Below are positions 50,656 to 60,731 of a DNA stretch of 64,000 nucleotides, piece after piece. Position 1 is the first letter of the stretch. Each line of letters begins with the position of its first letter. The notes under the pieces were generated by a model. The model worked only from the letters and a program-made list of their open reading frames with translations. It was not told the origin of the DNA and made no database searches. The stretch is taken from NCBI GenBank assembly GCA_002104985.1, contig MCGO01000045.1, forward strand, positions 62,001 through 126,000, read 5' to 3'. Both the position numbers and the translations under genes were made by a program. This stretch comes from Rhizoclosmatium globosum (taxonomy: Eukaryota > Chytridiomycota > Chytridiomycetes > Chytridiales > Chytriomycetaceae).

Positions 50656-51841
50656 ATGCCCACAGACATGAAACGAATCATATCATCTTTGGTTCAAGTC
50701 GTCGCTGGGATTTCCCGGCATGATAATGCTGCGGACTTGGTTACCTCAAAGCCACCCATCGAAAACGCTGATGCCGATGTCATCCTACAAATCTTTGGCT
50801 GGATTCATCCGTCACAAGTGTTTAAATACCGCCGTCTGAACAGGCGAATCAATCAGTTACTCCTCACTGATCACTTTGCCGTCGTCAATCTTCAACACTT
50901 GAATTCTCTGTGACACGAAAACCAACCGGTTACTGGGCTGGCTGCTTGATGTCGGAAATGGAGGTTGTCTTTTACTTGGCCCCTCCTCTTTCCAGTCTGT
51001 GTACGCAGCCAGAGTCCTTGCCAACGATGAGGCACTGGAATGGTCAGTCGCGAACAGGTGCACTAAAGTACAAATCCCACCTGCGATTTGGGAATTGAGC
51101 AAACTCGAACGATTGCAGTTGACGCAAGCTTCTTTCTCCATACTTCCTGATATTATCAAATTAGTGAACCTCAAACATTTGGATTTGACCCGTGGATACT
51201 ATGCCGGAACGACTATTCCGGCTGAGATTTGGCAACTGAGCAGTTTGGAAACGCTGTATTTAACATCCTGTTCTTTCAATGGCGAGTTGTCGAAAGACGT
51301 TGCAAAATTAGTGAATTTGGAAGTTCTTAGTCTTGCAGGGAACAGGAATCTTGGAGGGTCAATTCCTTGCGAAATCGGCGCCATGACTCAGTTGACTGTT
51401 TTGGACCTTGCCAGCTGTAACTTCTCTGGAATGATTCCAAATGAAATCGGAGCACTGCTGAACTTGAAAACGCTGGACTTGTCTGACAATATGTTAAGCG
51501 AGGAAGTGTCTTCTGAGATATTATGTCATTTAGTTAACTTGGAGGAATTGTTATTGAATAACAACAAGCTATCTGGGGTTTTTCCACAAGAATACCGCAA
51601 CTTGAAGAAGATTCGGTCTTGTAAATTGCAGAAGAATCCAGATTTGGTATATGACCTGAATGAGTTGTGGAATTTCTTAATCAGTCACGCTGAGGAAAAA
51701 GGCCGAAGATTTGTAGTGGGCCAAAATTATTATTTTTCCGTCTTCCCTTTATTTCTTCTCTTGAGTACGCATAAAGTCTTAAATTGTCAGCAGCATGGTT
51801 TCAGTATTTATCATTCGCAATTTTTACCAAGTTTGGGGTAA
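50656..51841 (+). CDS. Leucine-rich-repeat protein with F-box-like N-terminus
   Basis: ATG 50656. Residues about 35-75 read ADVILQIFGWIHPSQVFKYR followed by RLNRRINQLLLTD, like an F-box. The body is a run of LRRs with plant-type spacing (for example SIPCEIGAMTQLTVLDLASC and MIPNEIGALLNLKTLDLSDN), at least seven units between 51090 and 51650. The two parts lie in different frames with a slip near 50910. The C-terminus after FLISHAEEKG loses repeat character. No membrane helix or kinase domain is visible. Likely a protein-interaction (possibly SCF substrate-adaptor) protein; this is inference. Confidence 0.6.
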
Positions 51842-51962
51842 ATGAGAATATTCGTTTTGTCAGATGCGTTTCTTGAAGCTGGCAAATACACGAAATTTAT
51901 TAAAAATATCTTGAAGCGGCGATAAATAAAAGAAGATAATGTTTTAAGGTACAAGGATTATT

Positions 51963-52991
51963 TCAAGCCGTTTTTGTCAAGACAGTGCTCATGACTGCCA
52001 TGCTCCGAGTCTTTTGTGTTGATTTTCCCAAATTGACACTTGGTGTTACCATATCAAAAACCATCGACACCAAATATCTAAAGAGCCCCATCGGTACAAT
52101 GCCATCATCATCTTTGCCTATATTGTTCAGACTCGAAATAGATACATTTGAGTTGAGCTTTCCCTTGTCGCTTACCAAACAGAACTTCAGGACCATCAAA
52201 AGCAACACAACAAGGTCCAAACAAAGCATAGCAACATGATACAATAATATGTGAGTCAAGGTACCGACTGGAAATAACGTGTAAAGCACATCGAACACAA
52301 AGGCAATCATTCCAAGCAAACTTGTCATTGCTCCAAACTGTGCGATTATCTTAAGACGTCCGTCAAGAGAAATTTCAGCATCAGTACTAAGCCTTTTGAG
52401 ATAATAAATAAACGACACAAAAACAGTTGTATCAAAAGTCACAGCCATTAATCCTGCCACTATTATCATTCCAATATCAATCTGATTCAAGAGCGCATAA
52501 TGTTGAGACAACTGGTTCTGTTTCAAATTAAGACTCACAACCAACGAATCAATAGCGACCGTTCCAACAAATACAACCGGTGACAAGCGAACAACCCATT
52601 GAAAATAACCCATAAACTTTGGAAATATCTTTTTAAGCACCTCACTCCCTCTCATCCACGCAAACATCATATAACACTGTACAACGCCATATATTGCCAC
52701 ATCTTCAGTAACAAACGCGGCGATTTCGTAGCCCCCAAATGTACAATCGTCCCAGCATTTAATTGAAAGACTTATGTGCCAGATTATTTGAAACAATGAA
52801 ATAGCCATAAGCAATCCGTTGAATGGATTCGCAACTTCCGTCCAGGCCATGTTCCCACTCACCTTTTCGCGCCAAATTAGAATCATGAGCGCGATAAATA
52901 ATAGCGACGATGCGGTTATCATAAAATATTGGAGCTTGATCAAGACTGAGATGGCGTCAGGTGAAATGGCATCGGCTATTGCTGTGGTCAT
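51963..52991 (-). CDS. 7TM family copy 2 (intact, intronless)
   Basis: The best reference copy of the family: 342 residues, single exon, ATG 52991. Seven helices: LQYFMITASSLLFIALMILI, NGLLMAISLFQIIWHISLSI, FVTEDVAIYGVVQCYMMFAW, VVRLSPVVFVGTVAIDSLVV, IDIGMIIVAGLMAVTFDTTV, FGAMTSLLGMIAFVFDVLY and LYHVAMLCLDLVVLLLMVL. Conserved family marks are WTEVANPFN before helix 2, a Cys pair in the next loop (KCWDDC), EDVAIYG in helix 3, W-x-RG-x-EVL after helix 3 and RLKIIAQFG before helix 6. The polar C-tail has about 75 residues. It does not carry DRY or NPxxY motifs and is not related to the class A receptors at 0.7-3.2 kb. Function unknown; presumably a chytrid-specific receptor family. Confidence 0.75.
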   Translation of the reverse strand: MTTAIADAISPDAISVLIKLQYFMITASSLLFIALMILIWREKVSGNMAWTEVANPFNGLLMAISLFQIIWHISLSIKCWDDCTFGGYEIAAFVTEDVAIYGVVQCYMMFAWMRGSEVLKKIFPKFMGYFQWVVRLSPVVFVGTVAIDSLVVSLNLKQNQLSQHYALLNQIDIGMIIVAGLMAVTFDTTVFVSFIYYLKRLSTDAEISLDGRLKIIAQFGAMTSLLGMIAFVFDVLYTLFPVGTLTHILLYHVAMLCLDLVVLLLMVLKFCLVSDKGKLNSNVSISSLNNIGKDDDGIVPMGLFRYLVSMVFDMVTPSVNLGKSTQKTRSMAVMSTVLTKTA

Positions 52992-53109
52992 TGTTTCGTA
53001 AACAATGGGGGAAAGGTATTCTAAATTTTAAGCTCAAAACTCGGGCATAGGTGTGTGATGAATGATGGCGATGGGGTGGAATGTATCGAATTTATTAGAT
53101 GGTTGGCAT

Positions 53110-54078
53110 TCAAGATGCCTCCACTCCATTATTTGATCCAAATTTTGACGTTGTGGTTGTGCGCGAAAGTACCCTACTCTCAGGTTTCCTTGTTGATGTG
53201 CGAATGGTTGAGTCCTTTCGCGATGATCTGATCCCAAATATTCGCGATACAAGATACCGCCAAAGTCCCATTTCTGAATCACTCTCTTGCTCTTCTTTAC
53301 TCGCAGATTTATCAGGGCTTCCTGATAAGATGATGTTGGAGGTTTGTTTCTCCTTTTCAGTTATGAGATGATGTTTCATCACGACGAGAAGTAATACAAC
53401 AATATCCAAGAATAACATTGCAACGTGGTAGAGTATAATGTGAGGTATCGTATGTAGTGGAAATAGAACTCCTAGAACATTGAAAACAAAAATGACCATC
53501 CCCAATAAACTCGTCACAGCCCCAAACTGGGCAATAATCTTCAATCTTTTGTCAAGAGAAATGTCGGCATCGGCACTGATCTTACGTAAATAGTACACAA
53601 AGGCAAAGAACACAGTCGTGTCAAATATCACAGCCGTCCACCCAGAAAGAGCCGTCAAAACAATATCAATGACGTTTAAGTACATATACACAGTTGAGAA
53701 AGTGTTTCCTTCTAAATTCATGGATATGACAACCGCGTCAACAATAACTGTCAGCACAAAGACGACAGGCGAAAGTCGCACAAACCATTGAAAATAATTG
53801 ATATACTTTGGAAACATCTTGCGAAGAACTTCGTATCCTCTCATCCACGCGAACTGCATGTAGCATTGAACAATGACGTAAATTGCAATGTCTTCAACAA
53901 GAAACGTGACAACTCCGTACACGACCGAATGGCAAGATTCCCAACATTTCAAAACGATACTCATGTGTAGGATGATTTGAAAGAGACAGATGACGGCAAG
54001 CAAGGTATTGATGGGGTTTATGATTTGTCTCCAGGACAGCTTTCCAATCGTTTTTTCCCGCCAAATCAGTCCTAAAAG
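53110..54078 (-). pseudogene. 7TM family copy 3, 3' part (disrupted by KDZ insertion)
   Basis: Reads from inside helix 1 (LLGLIWREKTIGKLSWRQ) to the C-terminus ending GSNNGVEAS at 53110, covering helices 2-7 without a break (EDIAIYVIVQCYMQFAWMRG, RLKIIAQFGAVTSLLG). The 5' end meets the left target-site duplication (54071-54078) and then the transposon. Its missing N-terminus lies at 60508-60632, on the other side of the element. Confidence 0.85.
54071..54078. repeat. Target-site duplication, left copy (CCTAAAAG)
   Basis: Eight bases immediately outside the left inverted repeat, identical and in the same orientation to 60508-60515. Eight-bp duplications are the known size for Zisupton/KDZ elements. 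Confidence 0.95.
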
Positions 54079-54186
54079 CACCACGTCTTTTTGGGGATGT
54101 AGAAAACACAACCGATTAAAATTTTGGCCTCCCGCACCATTCATCCCCCCCAAAAAGAGACGCACCGAGCGACAAGACTGAAACTT
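54079..54186 (+). repeat. Left terminal inverted repeat of the KDZ element (108 bp)
   Basis: Inverted match to 60400-60507; mismatches only at the 56th base (G versus T) and the 103rd base (A versus G), counted from the outer end. Contains a C7 run. Confidence 0.95.
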
Positions 54187-54263
54187 GGACAAGAACTTCA
54201 CCTCGTCTTGAAAGCAACGTCGAAACAAAGTTTCCCACAAACACATTGTCCACACCATCTACT

Positions 54264-57168
54264 ATGAGTAACAGACGAACCTGGAATCCACAAGATCATC
54301 GAAGCCAATTCCAGGATGTAGATGGAAACAATCAAAGTGTGTTCACAGATGCCACACCAGGCAATCCAAACCAAGAGCTCTATGACCAGCTCGCAGCAAT
54401 GGCAGATGAAGGCGACTACAGCGACGAGGACTATATTCATATGGATGCTGAAGGGCATGAAAGTGTCAGCGGGGTTTCAGGTTTGTTCGCACTCCTCTTT
54501 ATTGGCTGATTGTTAACCCTTGCCAGACACTGCTGATAATGGAAACAGATCGAATGAGGATGAACCTTTTGCTGTTGAAGATGGTTTGTGTTTCGTTGCT
54601 ACGATAGATTTCGTTAACGTGTTCTATGTAGAAACTCCTGCAGGCGGGCAGGATGTGGAGGAAGATGATGCGGATGTAGAGGAAGAGGAGGATGAAATGG
54701 ATGAGTTACTGCGATCTCACTTCAATGACATCTTTCCTGGCACTTCAGGTCCGAAGACTTCCTATTCAGAGCGACGCAGTTTCTGGCTACGGGCCTTCGA
54801 TTTGGCTCGGTTTCTTCTTGTTACTGCTTTTGCATGTTTCTTGTCCAGCGACTTGAATGGCCGGGTGTGCCAGCTGCAAGGCTGCGCCAACAAGGCAAGA
54901 TTCAAGTGTCACACGTGCTTTGCAGTTAGTTCCGAACTTCCGTGTTTCTTTTGCGAGCATGATGCCATCCTTCATGAGTGGAACTGCCTCTGTCATCGAG
55001 TTCGAAACGAAAACAATGCACCTCCGCCCCACGGACCACAGCTGGCGGTCATGTACGGAGGAGAGAGATTTGTTGTTGTGAACAAGCTCGGTCTGGAAAG
55101 CTGGTTCACTTTCATTCATTGACATCATCTCAAATCGTACGTGTATTGTGGTGTACAGAGCACCAGGACGGAACCCACCTTTGCTCAAGATTGATCAAAG
55201 ACTTTGGATTCTTTCCAGCTCGTATCAAAGACCTTAGTGAGTGTGCTTTATTCCAACCATCTGATTCTGACTTACACTAGATCACGCATTTTCAATACAA
55301 ATGATGGAGCTTGGTTTGAAGATGCGCTGCAAGTCAGTATCATATCAGAGCATTGCAGAGATATTCCTGGGAACAGAACACAAGGATGTGAGACGACTGC
55401 GATTGTATGAGCCCTTCATGGATGCATTGCGTCAGTTTGCGATTGTACATAACTTCTACCACCATGGAATCGTATCAGAGGCTATTCAAGCTCGGCACGG
55501 GTGTGGGAAAACAGAGTGTCCAGCTTGCATCGGAACGTCTCGAACCAAAAGCCCCATTGCTGTGGTAAATATGTCTTTTTATCTTATTGAAATCTAACTT
55601 TACTTTGTAGACTATGGATGGCTTCGAGTCAGCAAGCAAGAAATCTGTTGCAGCTGGTGGCGGTGGCAATCACGGATTCTATGCAATGGCAAAGGCATGG
55701 TTTTTCACTCCAACTGTGCCTGATGTTGTTCGTGAAGGGAAATCACAGGACGCTCCACGTCTGGGCTGTGAAGCTCAGCACAAAGCGGGCAGTGAAAGAG
55801 TTCCAACGTCTAATGGGAAAGACATTGATCGTATTATTCATGTAGATTGTGCGGCTCACTCCATTGTCCTTCGCATTTATGGTTTGTATTGAATTCTCGA
55901 CTTTGATATATATTAATGTTTTGGCAGATGCAAAAGGAGAGCGACTTCATTACGCTGACGACGTTCTGAGTTGGCTTGCTTCTTCGTTTGGTCACCGAGC
56001 TATCATCTTTGGATATGACGTTGCTTGTAAATTCTTGTCTCATTTGTTACATTATGGAATCTACAAAGTCGTGGCTGGACTTCTGATCTTGTTTATTCCT
56101 GCAATGCATGTGTATGCGCATGGAAAAGACTGCCAATGCTTGTTTGGTCCTCGAATTCTTTTTGGGTTAGGTCTCACTATGGACGGAGAAGGTCATGAGC
56201 GATTCAATTCTTGGCTTGCTCGAAGCATTGGGCTGACTCTGTGGGAAACAACAGAAAACCGGCAATTGGATATTGTGCTTGTCTCGGAAGACTATAATCG
56301 AGTGAAAATTCGAGGCTTGGTGGAATGGACACTGGGGAAACTCTTGCAGACATTTGCGTCACTCAAGAGTATTCGCGATGCTTTATCGAACTCTATTGAC
56401 CGTCTACGCAATTCAAAATACTCAGATGTTGTAGCTTCAATCACACGCCAGAGGCAAAGTTTGGCGAAGAAGGTGTCTGTTGACGTGCCATCGAACAAGG
56501 ACACACTGCGGGAGACCATCAACCATTATGCGCGAACAATTTTGTCTGTCCGAAAGTATATGAAAAAGAACCCAGGAACTAAATTGGCTGCACGTCTGAA
56601 AACGGCGCTGTCGGCTAACTTCACTGCTATGTACGCCAAGATTTCTGAATTCAATAGTAAGTCCATTACTATCTTGTGTTTACTTTTCTTAACATATGTG
56701 TCAACAGATCTAGAGCCAAAGCATGATCCTCCCTTGAATTTTGCTCAAGTTGAGAAAGACTTGGTTGTAGAATCGTCGATGCTAACCTCTGAGAACACTG
56801 AAACCCTGGTCACTCTCTATTGGCGATATTGTGAAGACCTGTATCACCATCGAAACCATTTGAGGAACCTCCGTGATTACTACTTGGACAAGAAGGCTAA
56901 TTTTTGGGAAGGGGCTTTGAAAGCAGAGGCCTTGGCAATGGAAGATGAAAGAGTTCGAGATGCTTGTATACAGTTGTTGGAACGTCGAATGTCAGTTGAA
57001 GCCGTTTATTGTGAGGACGCAGCAGCAGCACTTGAGCTGTTTGATAGTGGAGAAAACAGTGTTCTGTTTTTGGAAGAACATTTGAATCAAATCAATCATG
57101 AGTTCTGCTCGGAACAGTCAGTGTTAGCGGATCAGAACGTACGAGATGGTATTGCAACAGGAAAGTGA
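54264..57168 (+). CDS. KDZ transposase with cysteine-cluster N-terminus
   Basis: Multi-exon transposase. ATG 54264 (MSNRRTWNPQDHRSQFQDVD), followed by acidic exons (about 54.5-54.7 kb). A Cys/His cluster near 54860-54990 (CQLQGC, KCHTC, LPCFFCEHD, LHEW) resembles the CxC zinc clusters tied to KDZ transposases. RLIKDFGFFPARIKDL (55190) and CGKTECPACIG (55500) are also family-like. The catalytic core follows: TMDGFESASKK (55612), IHVDCAAHSIV (55840), FGYDVACKFL (56020), IPAMHVYAHGKDCQCLFGP (56100) and DGEGHERFNSWLARSIG (56185), supplying the expected Asp/Asp/Glu set. The C-terminal part is helical. Introns include about 55571-55609, 55880-55927 and 56657-56707. Stop at 57166-57168. No disabling change is evident, so the enzyme may be functional. 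Confidence 0.88.
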
Positions 57169-57169
57169 T

Positions 57170-58465
57170 ACACCATAATAAACAGTATCAAAACAACGCT
57201 ATAAAAATGGAAATTTATTCTTTTGATACGGAATACTCAGTTTGTGTTGTGTCAGTGACGGTGCAACTGAATGTACCCTATTCCAACGAGTGAAGTGTTT
57301 AGAAGCCGAAGAATACATATTTTGCGTTGGCCAACGTTTATATCTTCACAGCAAGTGAAAGCAATACGGCTTGCTTCAAAGCAAGGCATAGTTTGTCTGC
57401 CTTTCGTCAGTTATACATACATGTGCTTCATGCTTCTTTCGGCACTGCTCATTCAGAACTTTTGAAAGAGCCAGTGACATGCAACGTTTTCGGGTAGACT
57501 GCTTCAAGATTCGTTATTGCGCTGCATACTAGAATTCGAAAACGCGTCTTAATACAGTAATAATATATGAAATCATATTCATGCAAAACGTGTCCGTAAT
57601 CCATTGTTTGAGTTCCAAAAGCATGTCAAACAATAGCAAAACATCGGTTTGCTTATTATCTAGTTTAAGGGAGGGCTGCTCTTGTTGCAGAGCCTAACAT
57701 TAGCATTCAGATTTTAACCCTAACCCTTAGGGTTATAACCCTATCGAGACTTTCGCACACTTCTAATACCATATATGACCTTAATCAACGAGATTTATTC
57801 AACTTACGTCGTTTTGTGTCCGTGCCGGCCCCTAATTCGCAATGCGTACACTGGGGATAGGAATGCGGGGAATAGCCAGATGAGCGGCTCCTTTGGCTCA
57901 TCACTGGCCACTTCATTGATGGAACAAAAAGGATACAATCTCTGGGTAATGAATACTCACTCAAAGTCGTCTTACATGAAGCGATAACCAGACATCATAA
58001 ACATATTTATTTTGATTTGCAGTGGAATAGACGTGGGGTTTGTATCACTGTTTGCGACGTCTTTATCTTGTTTTCCATTTTGATTTCTCCTGGTACCACA
58101 GTACAGTCAAGTTTCAGGAGCGATTGCTCTAAATTGACTGATAACGCTCACTCGGATCATCCAGCAATCCAACTTCCGATCAATCAATCATAGTTCACCT
58201 GAGTTTGGAATAAGTACAATGTAGCAGACCAAATACTGCTAACCGCGAATCATAATACACTGCGGCCTTGACAACGACACGCGAGGGTTTGATTTCATCT
58301 ACCAAAAATGAGCCGTACGGCGATAGAGCAAAGGAATTCGTTAATAAAAAAGGATACAGTTTAAATGGTTGCTTACTGCAATAAGAATAACGATGAGTTT
58401 TAATTGCAACGAGCCCGAGCCAAAATTGAACCGAAACATAAGTGCTGAGGTTGAAACAATACGGA
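57170..58465. other. Non-coding middle of the KDZ element
   Basis: About 1.3 kb between the convergent transposase and cargo genes. No credible gene. Short telomere-like units (CCCTAACCC, then TTAGGGTTA, then TAACCC) occur at about 57716-57744. The open frame near 57775-57987 has no coding-like features. Confidence 0.5.
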
Positions 58466-58467
58466 AC

Positions 58468-60430
58468 TCATTCCCCATTTTCTTTGTTGAAATTACCCGA
58501 GCCGACTCCATCAATTTCATCAGCCTCGACATCGCTATGCTCGATTTCATTGAGTGTTTTATCACTCTCCCATATTTCATTGTCCTCATCTGCGACTTCG
58601 TCATTTTCTTGAACATCTTCACCAGTCTCGCCAGTCTCACCAGATTCACTGCATGATTCTTCAACATCATCATCTGCATCAACAACAGCTCCAGCCAACA
58701 ACTCGAATTTTATACTCTTTGCTTTCTTGAGAATCATGCTGCACTCCTATCACCGTAGAATACTTGTTAATTTGCAGTCGGGAGGAAAAGAGAGTGGAAC
58801 AATCAAGGAATCCAACTTCATGATAATACATCAATACAGCAACACAGTTTAAAACAAGATAAATGGGCCGGACGCTAACTCTACCTCAAGTGTCAACTGC
58901 TTGTAGTTGTTGGTGTCAGGAAAAGGGTAGTTTTTCATCACCAAACCCTTGAAGCCCGTTGGAGATAAGAGTCGCTTAAGATGAAGCTTTCGAGGCTCGG
59001 GAAGTCCGCATGTTTTGCAGGCTTCTTTGTATTGCTTGAAGAGGGTGGCCGCAACCAGACGTCGCTTGTTTCGGAGACCAGGATTAGCAGTGGCAGATAG
59101 AACCTCCGATTTAGTAATTGCTCGTTTTGTGAATTCGTGTTTGGCTTGTAGAAATAGCAATGGAGGTCGCACATTCGAGGAATACAGCATTTCACTGACA
59201 CGACGGCCAAATTTTCCGGTGCTGCAGTCTTTCACGACACTTGTGTTATCATCAAACGTAAAATATAATCCGTCGACTCCATAATTTGATTCTGTGGTGA
59301 TTCAGCAGTGATAGTCAACACCATCAATAAACATACCAAGTTTTGCGTGACACTTTCTAATAAGATTAAGAAGATCCGATTTCTCTTTCTGCAGCGTTTT
59401 TTCCGAGATAACAGCAGGCTTTCCAGCAGTGTTTAATTCCCTTGCTTTAGCCTCCCAGACAGCGTATAGAGCTGCATCCTCTGTTGTTTCTCGCTTCTCC
59501 ACGTGCTTGAAGAATGTTTTCGTACCATATTTAGCGTGATTTAACGCTTCCCAATCATCCATTTTGAGGGGAACGTAATTTGCATTTGTTTTGAATCCTT
59601 CCTCGTTCAGAGCTGCAATCCACGATCAGTCCATTAATGATGCTAACTCGACTTACCTTTGACTTTGGGACCAGCATACGTTGATAGATACACTTGATAA
59701 GTGCTGGTTTTAGGTGCTTCCCTTTCAATTATAGGCCGATCAATCAATTTTGTCTTCGTGACTGTGGGTTGAGGGATTTGCAAAGAGTCTAAAGGGTTTG
59801 ATTGAGCCGCTTGAAGGACTTGAAGTAACTGAGGGACTGTTAGGTTTCCGACGGCTGTTGTCCGAAACTGTATGTCAGAACATGGAGAACAAGCACATAA
59901 CCACCTTACTTTCCGAGGTTCCAATGTTCAAATCCATCCCCCGCACGGCACTACGGCTTTCATTTGCTCCTATGTTTAGAGATGGCACAGTCTTCAGGAC
60001 TTGATCAGCAGGTACGGCAGGCCCCACCCCTCCATTCTCTTGCAGTCCACATGTTGGATTTTTCTTCAAGGTATCTTTAATAAAGTCCTAGTGAGTAGGC
60101 AGTTAATCACTGGATAAAGACCACACGACAACCAACATCTATCACCACGCGATCCGTTTGAAACACTTGCGCCAAGTAGTTCCTAAACGGTTCAAACGGC
60201 TTATTGGCTTTGATTCCTCCGAAGATGACGAAATCGCTGATCAAGGCTTGCGTCTCGGCTGAAAGTCCTGTCTGTTGGGATCGGTTCTTCTTTGGCGGCT
60301 ATGTTATGTGCAATATTAGCAATAAGCTCTATTACTGAGGTTCTAACCATTTGGTAAACGTTTTTTGGGTGGTCTAATTGGCAGGAGTTCAGTGGGTTGA
60401 AGTTCCAGTCTTGTCGCTCGGTGCGTCTCT
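58468..60430 (-). CDS. Second (cargo) gene of the KDZ element, unknown function
   Basis: On the minus strand several exons read a consistent protein: near 60390 ELQPTELLPIRPPKKR; then TGLSAETQALISDFVIFGG and FEPFRNYLAQVFQTDR (60190-60270); after an intron, DFIKDTLKKNPTCGLQE (60070); VPQLLQVLQAAQSNPLDSLQ (59820); STYQVYLSTYAGPKVKG (59660-59700); MDDWEALNHAKYGTKTFFKH (59560); FTKRAITKSEVLSATANPG (59120). A final exon after an intron of about 140 nt ends in a strongly acidic tail (stop at 58468). The frame has an in-frame TGA at 59302-59304 between LGMFIDGVDYHC and ITTESNYGVDG. No domain is recognised; charge pattern (basic middle, acidic tail) would suit a DNA- or chromatin-associated protein. 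The start codon is unresolved and may lie close to the right inverted repeat. Confidence 0.6.
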
Positions 60431-60507
60431 TTTTGGGGGGGATGAATGGTGAGGGAGGCCAAAATTTTAATCGGTTGTGTTTTCTACATCCCCAAAAAGA
60501 CGTGGTG
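60400..60507 (-). repeat. Right terminal inverted repeat of the KDZ element (108 bp)
   Basis: Inverted copy of 54079-54186 with two mismatches. The outer end reads GACGTGGTG directly before the right target-site duplication. Confidence 0.95.
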
Positions 60508-60515
60508 CCTAAAAG
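60508..60515. repeat. Target-site duplication, right copy (CCTAAAAG)
   Basis: Identical to 54071-54078. On the coding (minus) strand it reads CTTTTAGG and encodes the L-L-G of helix 1. Confidence 0.95.
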
Positions 60516-60632
60516 CGCCAGAAAAATAGCTGAGGATATAGCAATCATCAAGTATTGCAACTTGAACATGACCAACACAAAATCAGGTGATATGGCATTG
60601 GCATTTGAATCTGCTGTCTCACTCTCCTCCAT
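60508..60632 (-). pseudogene. 7TM family copy 3, 5' part (disrupted by KDZ insertion)
   Basis: ATG 60632 starts MEESETADSNANAISPDFVL and runs into helix 1 (KLQYLMIAISSAIFLALLG), matching ISPDAISVLIKLQYFMITAS of the intact copy at 52991. The coding sequence ends exactly in the right target-site duplication (60508-60515) and continues in frame with 54078 if one duplication copy is counted. Beyond it the frame runs into the transposon repeat. Confidence 0.88.
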
Positions 60633-60731
60633 TGTTGAAGGAGTTTGGAAGCGACTTGGAAGAACAATCAATCCATTTTAACATTCACTTGAATTATTTA
60701 AGACAAACAATAGAAATGGGAAGAAAGAAAG

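Larger units (their letters stand above)
54079..60507 (+). mobile_element. KDZ (Kyakuja-Dileera-Zisupton) DNA transposon, complete, 6,429 bp
   Basis: Both ends are seen: 108-bp terminal inverted repeats starting CACCACGTCTTTTTGGGG, differing at only two positions, with perfect 8-bp flanking duplications CCTAAAAG. Inside are a KDZ transposase gene on the plus strand (54264-57168) and an unrelated second gene on the minus strand (58468 to about 60430). These converge on about 1.3 kb of non-coding DNA. The element sits inside helix 1 of a 7TM gene. The near identity of the repeats and the clean duplication imply a recent insertion. Confidence 0.93.

Noticed and set aside
54246..54263. Transposase start at 54246
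   Set aside because: That codon is TTG; the first ATG in frame is 54264.
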